The translations under genes were made by a program, and so were the position numbers. DNA of 64,000 nucleotides from Bedellia somnulentella (taxonomy: Eukaryota > Arthropoda > Insecta > Lepidoptera > Bedelliidae), in contig OY755187.1 of NCBI GenBank assembly GCA_963576735.1, positions 9,114,001 to 9,178,000 of the forward strand. The letters are read 5' to 3'. Position 1 is the first letter of the stretch. The number at the start of each line of letters is the position of its first letter. Shown one piece after another: positions 19,800 through 31,465 of the stretch. The notes beneath the pieces are model-generated. The model was not told where the DNA came from. It saw only the letters and a list, made by a program, of their open reading frames with translations, and did not search any database.

Positions 19800-20960
19800 A
19801 AATACATAAGGAATTTTACTATACTTTCATAGATTGGCGAATCCCATCGCTTGGAAGATACGCTCACGAAATCATTCGGTCAGCCACGCATTCGCGACAA
19901 CAATAAAGCGCATAATTTTGTCATGATCGTATGAGCAAAGATGTACTGACCAGAACACCCTGCTGTGTATCAACTTATAATTTGTATTAATTTTAAGTTA
20001 GAAAAACATCAACAAAAAACACAAATGTAATAGACGCGACCCTGCGCAAATATGGGTAACTGAAGCGCTGCTAAAACGTGCTTTTGAAAAAAATTCTGCA
20101 TGCATTGTTGTATTGAATGTTCAGATACTTATACGTCCAATTTGTGAAGCTGTCCCACAAACTACTCGCGCTAAAGATGCATTATGCCTTAATTATTCTT
20201 AACTGCACTTGTTTAGGATGACGCGCAAATCTGCTCGCCACTGTATTTCAGCGGATGGGCAAAGCTCTCCTTCCCTCTCAATGTCACCATTGTCATAGTA
20301 TTTTCTAAGATTTTCACGATTGCATATTATAATTAAAACAACTTTTGACTTTCGGATATTTTAATCGCGTATTATTACAATCTATTGAAATAAAGAAACA
20401 TCCAAACTTCAATAGAGATGATGGTTGGCAATTACCACCTGCTTGGAACCCGATCATTAGCACAACTAAGCGAGGGAAGAACACTAGCAAGACTCCAGAT
20501 AACATTAGTTCTTTTTGTACATAGCAAATATTAAACGCAAATGTAACTTAAAATTTTGTGAAGGTAGTTAGTATTAATAATTTTATAGTACTGTATAATG
20601 ACAAATAACACCTCAGTCTTCCCGTGACCATGATAACTGAAAAGTTTTCGAAACGTCGGGCTTTAAAAAACCATGTAATAATACGCGATTAAAATATCCG
20701 AAAGTCAAAAGTTGTTTTAGTCACTATTGTCACACAAATCAACGGTCACCCAGTGACCCATGATACTTAAATGACCTAATCTGGTTCAGTCACACAATGA
20801 TAAAAGTTCGGTTTGGTTATTTGAGTAACTTTTGTTACCTAACTAGATAATCTCATTTTTACGTTGTATCTGAGCCTGTGAGCAACGACAAATTTCTTGG
20901 AAATACCTTGGCGCCCTTGTTTTGCTACATTGCATATTTGATTTTCAACAGTCAGTTAAG
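19800..20960 (-). pseudogene. Relics of a LINE related to that at 24996 (copy 1)
   Basis: The reverse complement of 20222-20290 reads DIERE followed by RRALSVRAN-like codons, the same RT C-terminal block as in the LINE at 24996-27489. 20860-20945 and 19830-19930 resemble further 3' segments seen at 51850-52390. Fragmentary. A MITE (20296-20725) splits it. Copy 2 at about 45290-46045 is several percent different. Confidence 0.5.
20296..20725. mobile_element. 430-bp MITE with 46-bp inverted repeats, copy 1 only
   Basis: Flanked by ATTGTCA duplications (20289-20295 and 20726-20732). Copy 2 has a single ATTGTCA at this point (about 45785). TAAAACAACTTTTGACTTTC at 20335 is mirrored by GAAAGTCAAAAGTTGTTTTA at about 20700-20719, and the inverted repeat extends about 46 bp. 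The left repeat starts some 38 bp inside the inferred left edge. No coding sequence. Confidence 0.8.
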
Positions 20961-21020
20961 TCAAGTTCAAATTTTTAGTGAAATGATGTTCAGCGAATAT
21001 TTTAAGGAAGCCTAGTACGA

Positions 21021-23484
21021 ACCAAAACGAAAAATACCCACAACAAGCTTTCGACATAAACCGTAAAATCAAAATCAAAATTTCAGATGGAGATATCAGA
21101 GGTGCTGCACAATTATTATTTTCAAGCGATACCTTAGCACCAGAGACGCCAGAAACACTGCTATTGCTTCAGACTAAGTATCCGCCTTCAAGGAGGGACA
21201 TCAACTTGCCAGATGCTCCAAACCAATATAGCGTCACACCCGAGGCGACGGCACAGGATACGCTCGCGGCGATACTGTCCTTTAAGAACGGGTCTGCAGG
21301 TGGCCTCGATGGTCTCACACCACAACATCTCAAAGATTTTTTGTGAGGGGCCGGCGGGGAGCACAGGGATACGTTACTTGGACAGTTGACCCGTTTAGTA
21401 AAACTTATGTTGTCTGACCTTGTCTGTGACGATATATTGGATTTATTATATGGTGCGAATCGATGCGCTTTAAAAAAAAGATGGAGGGATACGACCGATT
21501 GCTGTCGGTAACACAATTCGCTGCGTCGTGTCAAAAATTTGTTGTTAATATATTCTAGTAGATTAAAGAACATACTTTGAACCAGTACAACTGGGATTTG
21601 GCACACGCAGTGGTTGTGAAGCCGCGGTTCATTCGGCTCGGACGTACATCGCAAATGGCGCCGGCGAAGTCCTTTGGAGGTGGATGTGAAAAACGCATTC
21701 AACTCAGTAGATTGGGCCGCCTTGTTGGCTCAAGTGAAAGAAAAAGCACCTTCAATTTTTAATTATGTTTGGCAGAGCTATAAAAAACCCTCAAATTTAT
21801 TATATAAACAAAATTTAATAAAATCGTGTGTCGGTTGCCAACAAGGTGACCCCCTGGGGCCAGCAATATTCAGCCTAGCCATTCATCCACTCATTGAATC
21901 TCTCGCCTCCAAGTTCAATGTGTGGTACCTAGACGATGGAACCTTAGGTGGAAATGCAAACATAGTTTTAAAAGACCTTGAAAATTTAAAAATGACTTTT
22001 TCTTCTATTGCCTTGATTTAAATTTTGACAAATGCGAATTATATATAAATAAATGCCTTACAGACGAAGATAAATCCCAGATAATACAAAAATTCAATGA
22101 AATAGCCCCAAATATTACAATCCTTAATGAACGAGGATTCAGTGCCCGGTTTTGTTAAAGATAAAATTTCAAAATTCAATCAATCTTCAGAACGCCTGCA
22201 AACTATCAATCCACATTTGGCCTACACGCTTATTAAATTCTGTTTGTTTGTTCCTCAATTTACATATGTTTTAAGGTGTTGCGACATCTGGAGGCATGTT
22301 TCGGCATTAAATGATTTGGACAACATTATACAAGATACTTTAAGCAAAATCCTAAATTGTAAATTCGATGACAACAGCTGGGCTCAGGCTTCCCTTCCAG
22401 TTCGTTTTGGTGGCCTGGGTATTCGCAAAACATCCGATGTTGCTTTACCAGCTTTCTTGTCATCTGTGCATTCCACTATGACCCTATACCATCAAATTAT
22501 CAGTCCCTCTTTAGGTGAGGCCGAGGTCAGTGGAATGAGCGATGCCAAGATTGCTTGGATATCCATGCTTGGTTCCAATTCTTCTATCCCGACAAAATTG
22601 GCTAGCCAGAGGTCATGGGATGACATACTCTGCGGACGGATTCAATTAAACCTTTTGAACTCTGCTTCCGACCCCGCACAGCGTGCTCGTCTTATGGCTT
22701 CTGCAGAGCCTGAGTCGGGTTATTGGTTGAATGCGTTACCATCTGAGGCGATTGGTACCCTTCTCGATAGGTCTACTTTTTGTTTGGGGGTCTGTCTGAG
22801 AATTGGTGCCCAAATCAATGAAATACATCGCTGCCGCTGTGGAGTGCAAGTCGATCATCAGGGTCACCACGGTCTTTCGTGCCCCCGCAGAGCAGGTCGC
22901 CTGTCACGCCATGCTGCCCTCAACGATATCATCCGTCGGGCTCTTGTCAGCGTCCATGTACCAGCTGTTTTGGAATCCCCTGGCTTGTCACGGGACGATT
23001 GCAAGAGATCAGACGGTATGACTTTGTTGCCTTGTAGGAATGGCAGGGCGTTAATATGGGATGCAACGTGTGTTGATACCCTAGCGTCTTGCCATTTATC
23101 AGGGTCGGCATCGCGAATAGGTGCTGCTGCAGCCAATGCCGAGAGTTTCAAACGTCGAAAATATTCTGGATTATTGAATGATTATCATTTTATTCCATTC
23201 GCCGTTGAAACTCTCGGCACATGGGGCAACGAGGCGCGGGTTTTCTTAAAAGATCTCTCAGCCCGCCTAGTGGAAGTCAGTGGTGATCCTAGGGCTGGCA
23301 GCTACCTCGGCCAACGAATTAGCATAGCCATTCAAAGAGGAAATGCTGCCAGTATTTTAGGCACGATACCGTTCTGCGAGAGCGATGAATTTCATGAAAT
23401 TTTCCATCTATAGTAGGTATTTATTTAGTTTTATATTTTAATTTAGGTTGTTAATTGTCTATGTAAATATTTTTAATCATTTTT
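21021..23484 (+). mobile_element. Non-LTR retrotransposon with C-terminal RLE domain, copy 1 only
   Basis: Flanked by GTACGA (21015-21020 and 23485-23490). Copy 2 has one GTACGA at about 46071-46076, in TAGTACGAGCACTAC. 5'-truncated; the coding part is described separately. The short 3' UTR (23414-23484) ends in ATTTTTAATCATTTTT without a poly(A). Confidence 0.85.
21085..23413 (+). pseudogene. RLE-type LINE polyprotein: RT, CCHC, restriction-like endonuclease (degenerate)
   Basis: Three plus-strand segments in shifting frames. 21164-21346 has AAILSFKNGSAGGLDGLTPQ. 21674-22021 has VDVKNAFNSVDWAALL, GCQQGDPLGPAIFSLAIHPL and YLDD in place of the usual YADD. 22127-23413 is an open 428-codon stretch. 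The last holds a CCHC-like finger (HRCRCGVQVDHQGHHGLSC) and a PD-(D/E)xK-like region (LIWDATCVDTLA, then KRRKYSGLL and FIPFAVETLGTWG), followed by SGDPRAGSYLGQRISIAIQR. A C-terminal nuclease after the RT is the layout of early-branching LINEs (R2, R4, NeSL and related). I cannot name the clade. There are frameshifts at about 21346-21674 and near 22020, so it is inactive. Confidence 0.75.
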
Positions 23485-23490
23485 GTACGA

Positions 23491-24083
23491 GCACTACTTA
23501 ATCAACACGATATCAGTTTGAGTGAGTGATGAAAAATAATCCAGAATTGTTAGATCACACGATCTGGCTGGCTATATAACAGCAGTGGTGTTAACACTGA
23601 GTTACCTTGGCGAAATACACTGATCACTTTTTGGAAAAATACTAAAAATACTACTGCCAGCGGGGTCGTGGTGGATATTTGCTAGACATCATTTTTCATT
23701 CATAATTGTCAAACTTTCCTCTTCATGTAAAACCTAAATACAACAATTTTGAAATTTTGATCATCAGAGCTGGCTTTGACGGTTGAACTCATCGTCTATC
23801 GCCACTTTGTACGTATACACTTACACATGATTAAATACAACTTACCCATGTGAGTAGTTTATTATTTGTAAGAATTTTTTATAGTTGCTTAATGTCCTGA
23901 GATTTCCTCGTGTACATCAGTTATTTAACCTTGCTGAAACGTCTTTTGTTTGATAAATTTTAGGCAACCAAAACTTTAAAAGGGGAACCAACAATTCGAT
24001 ACAATATTGTCCGTTCTTAACCTTAACTTAAGAAGTGCAAAAATAAATTTTTTTTTGCTTGTCACCATCAGATATGTCATAGC
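23491..24083. other. Duplicated non-coding sequence (copy 1)
   Basis: Matches 46077-46890 apart from a SINE in copy 2, with visible substitutions every 20-30 bp. No gene or repeat recognised. Confidence 0.6.
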
Positions 24084-24469
24084 TTAAGAGCTTATTCCAT
24101 TACACTTTGTCGTTTCTGAATTCAGAAGTCCTTCGAAGTTACTGCCGCAGACGCTTGTTATTCCACTACACCGATTTCAATTTCTGAATCTGAATCATTC
24201 ACGAGCGCGCGATGATTGCGGGCGGTCGTACGTAATTGCTCCCGCCTTTTTTTTAAAACGCTCTTTATCGGGCTCTCTTATGGACTATCCCACTCTCATT
24301 CAATAAACGACGACACATTGCGTCTATATATCTCTTTCGCTACTATACTTACATATATCCTATTCATGTACACAACCTTTTCCAAATATTTTTACGTCAT
24401 ACACACACAATATTAAATAAGCGGGAACTCCTATATGACTTAAAAATAAAAGCATATTTATTAAAAAGT

Positions 24470-24995
24470 TTGCCGGGGTCGTACGAAGTGGCGATCGATA
24501 GTTTCAGCCTACCCCAATAAGAAATAATGACGTGAGTATTTGTATGTAATTAATCGTATCTGCCTACTCCAATGAGAGATAATGGCGTTAGTATATGTAT
24601 GCATATATGTGATTAAACGTATTTGCTTACCCCAATGGGAAATATAGGCGTGAGTATATGTATGCATATTTGAAACAATACGTATCTGCCTACCCCAAAA
24701 GGAAATAATGGCGGGAGTTTAAGTATGTATGTATGTAATTAAAATTATCTGCTTACCACAATCGGAAGTAATGGCGTGAGTATGAGTGTGTATGTATGTA
24801 ATTAAACGTATCTGCCTACTCCGATTGGAAGTAATGGCGTGAATATTTATAATATAATATAATTTGCATGTATGTGATAAAACGTATTTGCCTACCCCAG
24901 TCGGAAATAATGGCGTGGCTATAAGTATGTATGTTATTATTACGTACGTTACGTAACGTAGTGATACGTATTTGCCTACACCCATGGGAAATAAT
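24470..24995 (+). repeat. Minisatellite from an RTE-like LINE 3' end, left block
   Basis: Starts as an ordinary RTE-like 3' end (GTCGTACGAAGTGGCGATCG) and then repeats a unit of about 55-65 bp: CTGCCTACCCCAATGGGAAA, TAATGGCGTGAGTATATGTA, TGTATGTAATTAAACGTAT. About eight imperfect units. The array resumes at 27490 after an inserted LINE. Confidence 0.8.
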
Positions 24996-27489
24996 AATAA
25001 TAATTTATTTATTTAATAAAGTAACATAGACTTATTATGTTAGTAGTACTTATTTTTAAGATGTTAGTAGGTCTACAAAAAAATAATAATTATAATATAT
25101 TCACAAATTAAATAGAAACAAAGTTTAAACATAAAAAAATTAAATTAAATTAAATTACCTAATTAACTGACACTCGGATCAATGTCACGGTATACCAGTC
25201 GATACAGCGTAACAATGACCCAAGTACCGACAATCTAACCTATCAGCTATAACGCTTAGAATGCTGTTGGTGCTGCCCCGCACCCGCCGCACCAGGGACG
25301 CGCATCGTTTCCGCATTGTCGCGTAAAAACAATCTACTGTCGCGTCCACGAACATCCCTGATGCGCTACAGAACCGTGGCAGCCCCAACAGCTGTCTAAA
25401 CGCATTATTATATTGTACTCAGAGAGCGCTATACGAGCTTTGAGTATATCTCGCCCACAGGCTGCACGTGTAAAATGATGTGCAGTATGCTCTAAAGAGC
25501 GTAAGCTTAACCTGTACCGAACCACGCGCAAACCTGCGCGCCATCATATTCGCTCTCACCGACAACGCTCTCCTTTCCCTTTCAATGTCCTCATCATCTT
25601 TGAGGTCGGGCGTCAGTATGTGGCCTAGGTATTTAAAGGAAAATACGCGGCTTAAAATTTTTCCGTATAACTTAACAGGTGGTACTTTATTTAGGCGCTG
25701 ATTCCCGGCCTCAAAGACCATGACATTGCTCTTTTTTACATTGTAAATCAAGCCGTGAGTGTCAGCGTACTTCTCGCAGATAGTGGTAAGCTGTCTTAAC
25801 CCACAGACAGATGCACTCAGCAGCACCGTGTCATCCGCGTAACTAATGTTATTAAAACTGACGCCATCGATATGACATCCAACCCTGGTGCTACTGAGCT
25901 CTCCTATCAGGTCATTGACGTACAGGTTAAAAAGAGACGGTGAACTCAACCCCCCTTGTCTCACTCCGCACTCCAACCTGTATGCGCGGGACAACGCACC
26001 TTCCCATTTTACATTATTTACTTGGTTTTGGTACCAGAATTTAAGCATATTTATAATGTCATTAGGTAACTTTGCTTATTCGAGCTTTTTCCACAATAGG
26101 TCATAAAAAACCAGGTCAAAAGCCTTGGAAAGATCTAGAAAGCAGGCGTATACCGGAGTACTCCTCCTAGTGTAGTAGTTGACAGCATGCTTAAGACTCA
26201 GAACCGCAGTCTCCGTTGACAGTCCAGGTCTGAAACCAAACTGGTTATCATGCGGCGCGTAATATTTATTAAGCTGTGTATTAAGCATGCTATCAAACAC
26301 CTTAGAAACAACTGTTGCCAAAGAAATCGGTCTGTAGTTGTTTTTGTCCGATATGTCACCCGTTTTGTTTTTCACTATTGGGATAGCAACCGTTTGCAAC
26401 ATATCACGAGGTAAATAGCTATGACTCAGACAAAAATTAAATAACAAGAATAATACTCGAGGAAGGTGAGCACCAGCATATTTAAGATGTTCAATACTGA
26501 GCCCATCGTGGCCAGGGGATTTCCCCCCACTCATGGATTTAATTGTGCGCGAAATCTCTTTGACGGAACAAGTTACTTCCCTCCGCACTCCGGGCTCAAC
26601 ATTCAGCATCGCCTGCGAACTTCCCATGGTGGACTTAACAGAAAAGTTGTCCATAAACAAGTTGGCAATATCCTCTGGATCACTCACCCCATCGACACTC
26701 ACGGGGAGACCAGGCCTACACTGCAATTTGTTTGTGTGTTTCCAAAACGAACGAAAATCATTTTTTACATGATGTGAGGCTAATATATCCATTTTTATTT
26801 GGTTTTCATTATCCTGACACCATTTCAAACGAGACTTAAAAATTCTTCTCCTATCGCTCATACTCTTATATAATTCACCAGTATTGGGCTTTCCGTTCCA
26901 TACCCACAAGAAAAAGGCACGCCTGGCCTCCCGATGAGAATCAGAAACATGGCGGTTCCATCCTACAACCCTTTTCTTTTTTATTTGTATCTGACACCCA
27001 CGACTTACAGTTGATGACCTACTTAGAGCTGTAACAATGTTTGAGTACAAACCATCTATTATTATTTTATGTTCAGGATTATTACACGTTTTATCTGTAC
27101 AATTTCTTAGCTCATATGGAAAGTCAATGAGTCTAAGCTTTTCGTGACACTCTTTACGATAGGAAACTATCTGTTCTTCACTCCTAACTCCCCACATGAC
27201 CTCGTTATTAAGTACATAATTTTTAAATAATTTTGGCAATATTACAATGAGATCACATTCTATCACTAACGGAAAGTGGTCTGACCACAGCACGTCATAC
27301 ATAACATACACATTCCGCACTGACTTCGCCGCGGCTCCTGTAACAACAGAGTGGTCGAGCCAGCGTTTAGATCCGTGTGCTTCACTTATAAATGTGTACG
27401 TCCCAGATGAAATGCCTAAGTACTCAATGTCAATACACGACCACTGTTGTTCCGTGCAAAAGTTAATAAGTTCATTATAATGAAATAAA
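24996..27489 (-). mobile_element. 5'-truncated LINE inserted into the minisatellite
   Basis: Flanked by GAAATAAT (24988-24995 and 27490-27497), which are part of the array unit on both sides. The minus-strand 3' end is an (ATT)n run (about 24991-25003). Carries the coding remnant 25185-27489. Confidence 0.75.
25185..27489 (-). pseudogene. LINE ORF2: endonuclease end plus reverse transcriptase, two in-frame stops
   Basis: One minus-strand frame from the 5' truncation to 25185, broken only by TAA at 26076-26078 (after DLLWKKLE) and TGA at 25419-25421 (after SSYSAL). Endonuclease tail: VLWSDHFPLVIECDL. RT: MSGGKSPGHDGLS, NKNNYRPISLATVVSKVF, FLDLSKAFDLV, ECGVRQGGLSSPSLFNLYVN and ISYADDTVLL. Then FKYLGHILTPDLKDDEDIER and LPRFCSASGMF. 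This family is abundant in Lepidoptera as I recall it, but I cannot assign a clade. Frame integrity with two point stops suggests moderately recent insertion. Confidence 0.82.
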
Positions 27490-27937
27490 GAAATAATGGC
27501 GTGAGTTTATCTATGTAATTATACGCCTGCGCCTACTCCCACGGGAAATGATGGCGTGAGTATATGTATGCATATTTGAAACAATACGCATCTGCCTACC
27601 CCAAAAGGAAATAATGGCGGGAGTTTAAGTATGTATGTATGTAATTAAAATTATCTGCTTACCACAATCGGAAGTAACAGCGTGAGTATATGTATGTATG
27701 TAATTAAACGTATCTGCCTACTCCGATGGGAAGTAATGGCGTGATGGCGTGAATATTTATAATATAATATAATTTGCATGTATGTGATAAAACGTATTTA
27801 CCTACCCCAATCGGAAATAATAGCGTGAGTATATGTATGTATGTATGAATATAATTATACATATCTGCCTACCCCTATGAAATGGAACCCCTACCTACCT
27901 AACTACCCCTGGAATTAATGGCGTGAGCATATGTATA
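27490..27937 (+). repeat. Minisatellite from an RTE-like LINE 3' end, right block
   Basis: Six to seven further units of the same repeat (CTGCCTACTCCGATGGGAAG, TAATGGCGTGA, GTATGTATGTAATTAAACGT), ending where a Helitron begins. Confidence 0.8.
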
Positions 27938-28954
27938 TCTATACTAATATTATAAAGCTAAGGAGTTTGTTTGTTTGAACGCTAGGATCTCGATACTACC
28001 CAATCAAATTGAAAAATTCTTTTTGTGTTAGATAGTCCATTTATTGAGGAAGGTTTTAGGCTATATATCATCACGCTGCGACCAACAGGAGCAAACTATC
28101 AGCGAATAATGTTGCAAAAACGGGGATAATTATTCATACTAAGGCTTCCGGTGTGCGCTGCGTAAACGGTTTAAGTTACCATAAAAAAATGTATTAAAGA
28201 ATTATTCCTCTTTAAATGATCTAAAAAAATGCCCGCAACAGTATATGTCTAACTTTTAAGTTTCACTTACTATAACCATTTTTATGGTAAATAAATTTGG
28301 TCGAATTTAATGCATGATTGCCATAATGTTTTATCAACATAATATTAATCTTTATCCAAATAAATATGTTGTTGATTGAGAGTATTTAATTGAGAACAAA
28401 ATTGTCCTTGACATCACTTAATTTAAATAAACATCTTAGAAGATAATACAATTTTTAAATGACTCCGTAACAAAATTTACACGCGTGCATGAAGCGCAAG
28501 ACAAGACGCTGCGCTGGCCGGCGAGCGAGGTCACCTGCGAGAGAAGCTTATGTTTAAGCCTTATCCTATTAATATTATAAATGTGAAAGTTTAGATGTTT
28601 GTGTGTTTGTAGCTAAATGGAGACTATTTCACAGAACGCATTTAAAATAAAAATTACAGGAACCCAGATAATGATCCCAATTAACACAATAGGACACTTT
28701 TTATCCCAGAAAAATTAAGAGATCAATAAATTTTCTAAAAAAAATGGTTAAACAGACTAAGAATCTATGCTCAGCCGAAACTACTATACTTATAAACTTA
28801 AAATTGATAAAGTGAAAAAATTGTGAGGACACTATGAAAAACACCTTTTTTCTCATCGCATGACAGAGACCCTCAACAGGTCAGTTAAATATTTCAGTTT
28901 GATGACGTGAAAGTCTACACTTTTGACAGTACGAAGTCTGTGGGGTCAGCTAGT
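27938..28954 (+). mobile_element. Non-autonomous Helitron, about 1 kb
   Basis: The 5' end TCTATACTAATATTATAAAG then TTTGTTTGTTTGAACGC is the classic lepidopteran Helitron start. The 3' end is GTGGGGTCAGCTAGT, a CTAGT terminus. A second Helitron-like start (CCTATTAATATTATAAATGT, 28563) suggests one Helitron inside another. No Rep/helicase ORF. Confidence 0.7.
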
Positions 28955-29252
28955 CTGCTATAAAACTTTTATTATCTTTTTTTTGTTTACGTAAATGCGA
29001 TCCTAGGCATGTAAAATTTTGGTACGTCCTCTCGCAGTGGCGGGCGCGAGGCGACTGACGCGTCTGGACGTTATTCCACCTTCCTGAGACGGAGTTACTA
29101 AAAATTTAGTGAGCTAGGAGCCAAAATTTGTCTACTTTTCAGAAGCCTAGCGTTCTGAACGTTATTCCACTAGTCTGAATTCAGATTCTGTGGCTTTCAG
29201 ACGTCTGAATTCAGACAATTGGAATAAGCTCTTTAGCAAACAAGGTAACCAA

Positions 29253-29640
29253 AGGATTCGACGGGAATCAGATATAAACGATATTTTTAACTAAATATAA
29301 GTTCGAGGTAGCTTTTTGTACTTTTTCTATTTTTATGCACTTTTTATTATTAACATTATCCAATAGTTTTTAATAACACACAACACTTTATGTCATTGGT
29401 TTTTTCATTGTGTTTGCTTTGAATACCACTTTTTAATGGCAAAAAGGTTTATCTTTGATTATGTCTGCGTAGTAGATTTACTGAAAGTACTTTGTGAAGC
29501 GTACACTATTTTTTGTTACATTTCACCGTATTACGTTATCTAAATTAAAAACATCGCAAAAAGTGTCATACCTGACTATGTATGTATGTCATATTAATTT
29601 TGATGTATATTTGTATTATTATATTAATATTTTTGATCGC
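29253..29640. other. Sequence just beyond the end of duplication copy 1
   Basis: Homology with copy 2 stops after AACAAGGTAACCAAA (29252; 46914). AT-rich, with no gene or repeat recognised. In a tandem model this would be the start of unit 2. Confidence 0.4.
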
Positions 29641-30448
29641 ACAATATATACTAGTTACATTTTCCCATGATTCGCAATAACCATATCAAGTTAGCGCTAT
29701 TCAACGCAGGCTCTTTGGGCTCGGGACGTGATGAACTGATTTCTATCACTGTAGACTTAAAACCTGATATCTTAGCTATAAACGAAACCTGGCTCCAAGA
29801 AGGTAGAGAGGAAGTTGCCCCCCAAATACCAGGCTATCGATTACGGCATGTACCCCGATGAAGTAATGTGCAATCGCGCGGGGGAGGAGTTGGTTTTCAT
29901 TTAAGGCTTATATATGTGACTTGACCACCCAGTGGCCCTGTTGAGCAAATGTAAGGCTGCGTGTAACTATCAACAACTGTAGACTTTTAATAGGTACAGC
30001 TTACCGGCCACCGTGGCAGGATACTGATAGATTTTTTGACGCCATCACGGACACCATAACATCTTTTACTAATTTTGATAGACTTTAATATAGACTTTTG
30101 TAACACAAATGACCGTAATAATTTAACTCTTACTCATTTTCTAAAATCAATCAACTTAACACAAGTAGTACTAGAACCGACACACTTCACTGATCACAGT
30201 GAGACCACAATCGATTTAATTAGCATCGATACTCCTGTTCGTAATGTAGGGGTTCATCATGTCCCGAGTCTGGGTCGCCGTGTTTTTGTTACAGTAGAAC
30301 TTGATATAAAAAAACCGAAACTAATGCCGAAAACTATTACCTATCGACCTTTGAGTGACATTAACTTAATCGACTTTAACATGGACTTGAAAAATATAGA
30401 CTGGAATGCTATTACTCAGATAAATGACGTTGACGACATGATAAATAC

Positions 30449-31465
30449 CATGAAGCTACTAACTAAACAGGAGAGAGTACTCACAAAAATATGGTAAACA
30501 AAAATGCAATTTATTACCATGCAATAAAGTTAATTATCTTTTAAAGACTGTCAAGCAGAGAAACGTCCTAGAACGAGAGCCGTGTGAGAGAGAAGTGTGT
30601 CCCGCTCGCACGGTTGCCAGTCGAGATTAAGTTCAAAGAAAAACAAATTAAACTTATTTATAGGGAGTATTTTATAAAAAGCAGGTTATAAACTGTTCCT
30701 TTTTTGTATTTTATTTTAATTATTATTGTCGCCTATCGATTTGGAGATAAATAATTGGTTAAGTTTGGCAAAAGGGATATTAATATTTGTCACGGGTATC
30801 CCCGTCGAAGCAAGATAAATGTGGTGTCCACAATTTATCACCTGTTTGAGTGTTTTCGAGCTTTTATCATTTAATAGTGATAAATATGGGTTCATGTTAT
30901 GGAACAATAAATAAAGTAACCTGTATCATCTCGAACTTTACCACATGAATGCATTAAACGATTTGAATTTGGTTTTGCTCAAAAAGTGGCTGAGGAAATT
31001 TTAATTCTCAAGCACTGGCTACCCATTCTTTTATAATCTATTAATTAAGAATAAATATGTATAAAAAACACGTTGATTTACCAAAAACAATGTATATATG
31101 TTAATATAAGTGTTTTTATAATATATTTTTTTATAATGTATGTATGTAAATATAACTAATAAATAAAGGAAAGAAAAATTTCGACACAGGTGGGGATCGA
31201 ACCCGCGACCTCGGGTATACGCCCCCGTCGCTCTGCCAATTGAGCTACCGTGTCAAAGGCTGCATCAGGTCCCCACATGAGGTTTTCATGAACAAAAACA
31301 TTCAAAATATGTAAATATAAGTGTTTTTGTATCCTTTAGAGGAACTCTTATTAAAACACCAACAGATGGTCACCCTACTTAAAACGAGACACAGTTAGCT
31401 AGTTAGCCATCCTTTTTCAGGACACTTTAGGTCGCCAGCGCGCGTTCCTGTTTAAATAATACTTC
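30449..31465. mobile_element. 1017-bp retroposed segment inside the CR1-like LINE
   Basis: Defined by the 12-bp CATGATAAATAC duplication and restoration of the host LINE reading frame when removed. Contains a decayed (TATG)n-SINE piece (AAAAAGTGGCTGAGGAAATT, 30978) and a tRNA-like SINE (31139-31290). I cannot name the outer element. Confidence 0.6.
31139..31290 (-). repeat. tRNA-like SINE head with TTTATTTATTAGTTATA tail
   Basis: The minus strand of about 31181-31256 folds partly like a tRNA: acceptor GACACGG with CTGTGTC (one wobble), A box TAGCTCAATTGG, B box GGTTCGATCCC. The anticodon arm does not make a normal 5+7 stem-loop, and the 3' side runs into AAATTTTTCTTTCCTTTATT, so it is a SINE and not a tRNA gene. 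Related copies at 5000 and 51020. Confidence 0.65.

Larger units (their letters stand above)
24087..29232. mobile_element. Harbinger-type (TTA target) DNA element swollen by nested insertions, copy 1 only
   Basis: Termini AGAGCTTATTCCA (24087-24099) and TGGAATAAGCTCT (29220-29232) are perfect 13-bp inverted repeats between TTA duplications (24084-24086, 29233-29235). Copy 2 has the empty site GCTTAGCAAACAAGG at about 46890. Subterminal TTATTCCAC motifs recur at both ends (24150s, 29070-29170). The element's own sequence is only about 24087-24450 and 28960-29232. The inside holds an RTE-derived tandem array, a LINE and a Helitron. TTA targets fit PIF/Harbinger, but no transposase is present. 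Confidence 0.75.

Noticed and set aside
24520..24985. CRISPR-like array
   Set aside because: Units are directly contiguous 55-65-bp repeats without unique spacers, and they match a LINE 3' end in a eukaryotic genome.
28563..28954. Second, separate Helitron nested in the first
   Set aside because: A Helitron-like 5' start is visible at 28563, but only one 3' terminus can be found, so it is mentioned within the larger element and not listed as its own.
31181..31256. Functional tRNA gene (minus strand)
   Set aside because: Acceptor stem and both promoter boxes are tRNA-like, but the anticodon arm is abnormal, the T stem has a mismatch and a SINE tail follows.
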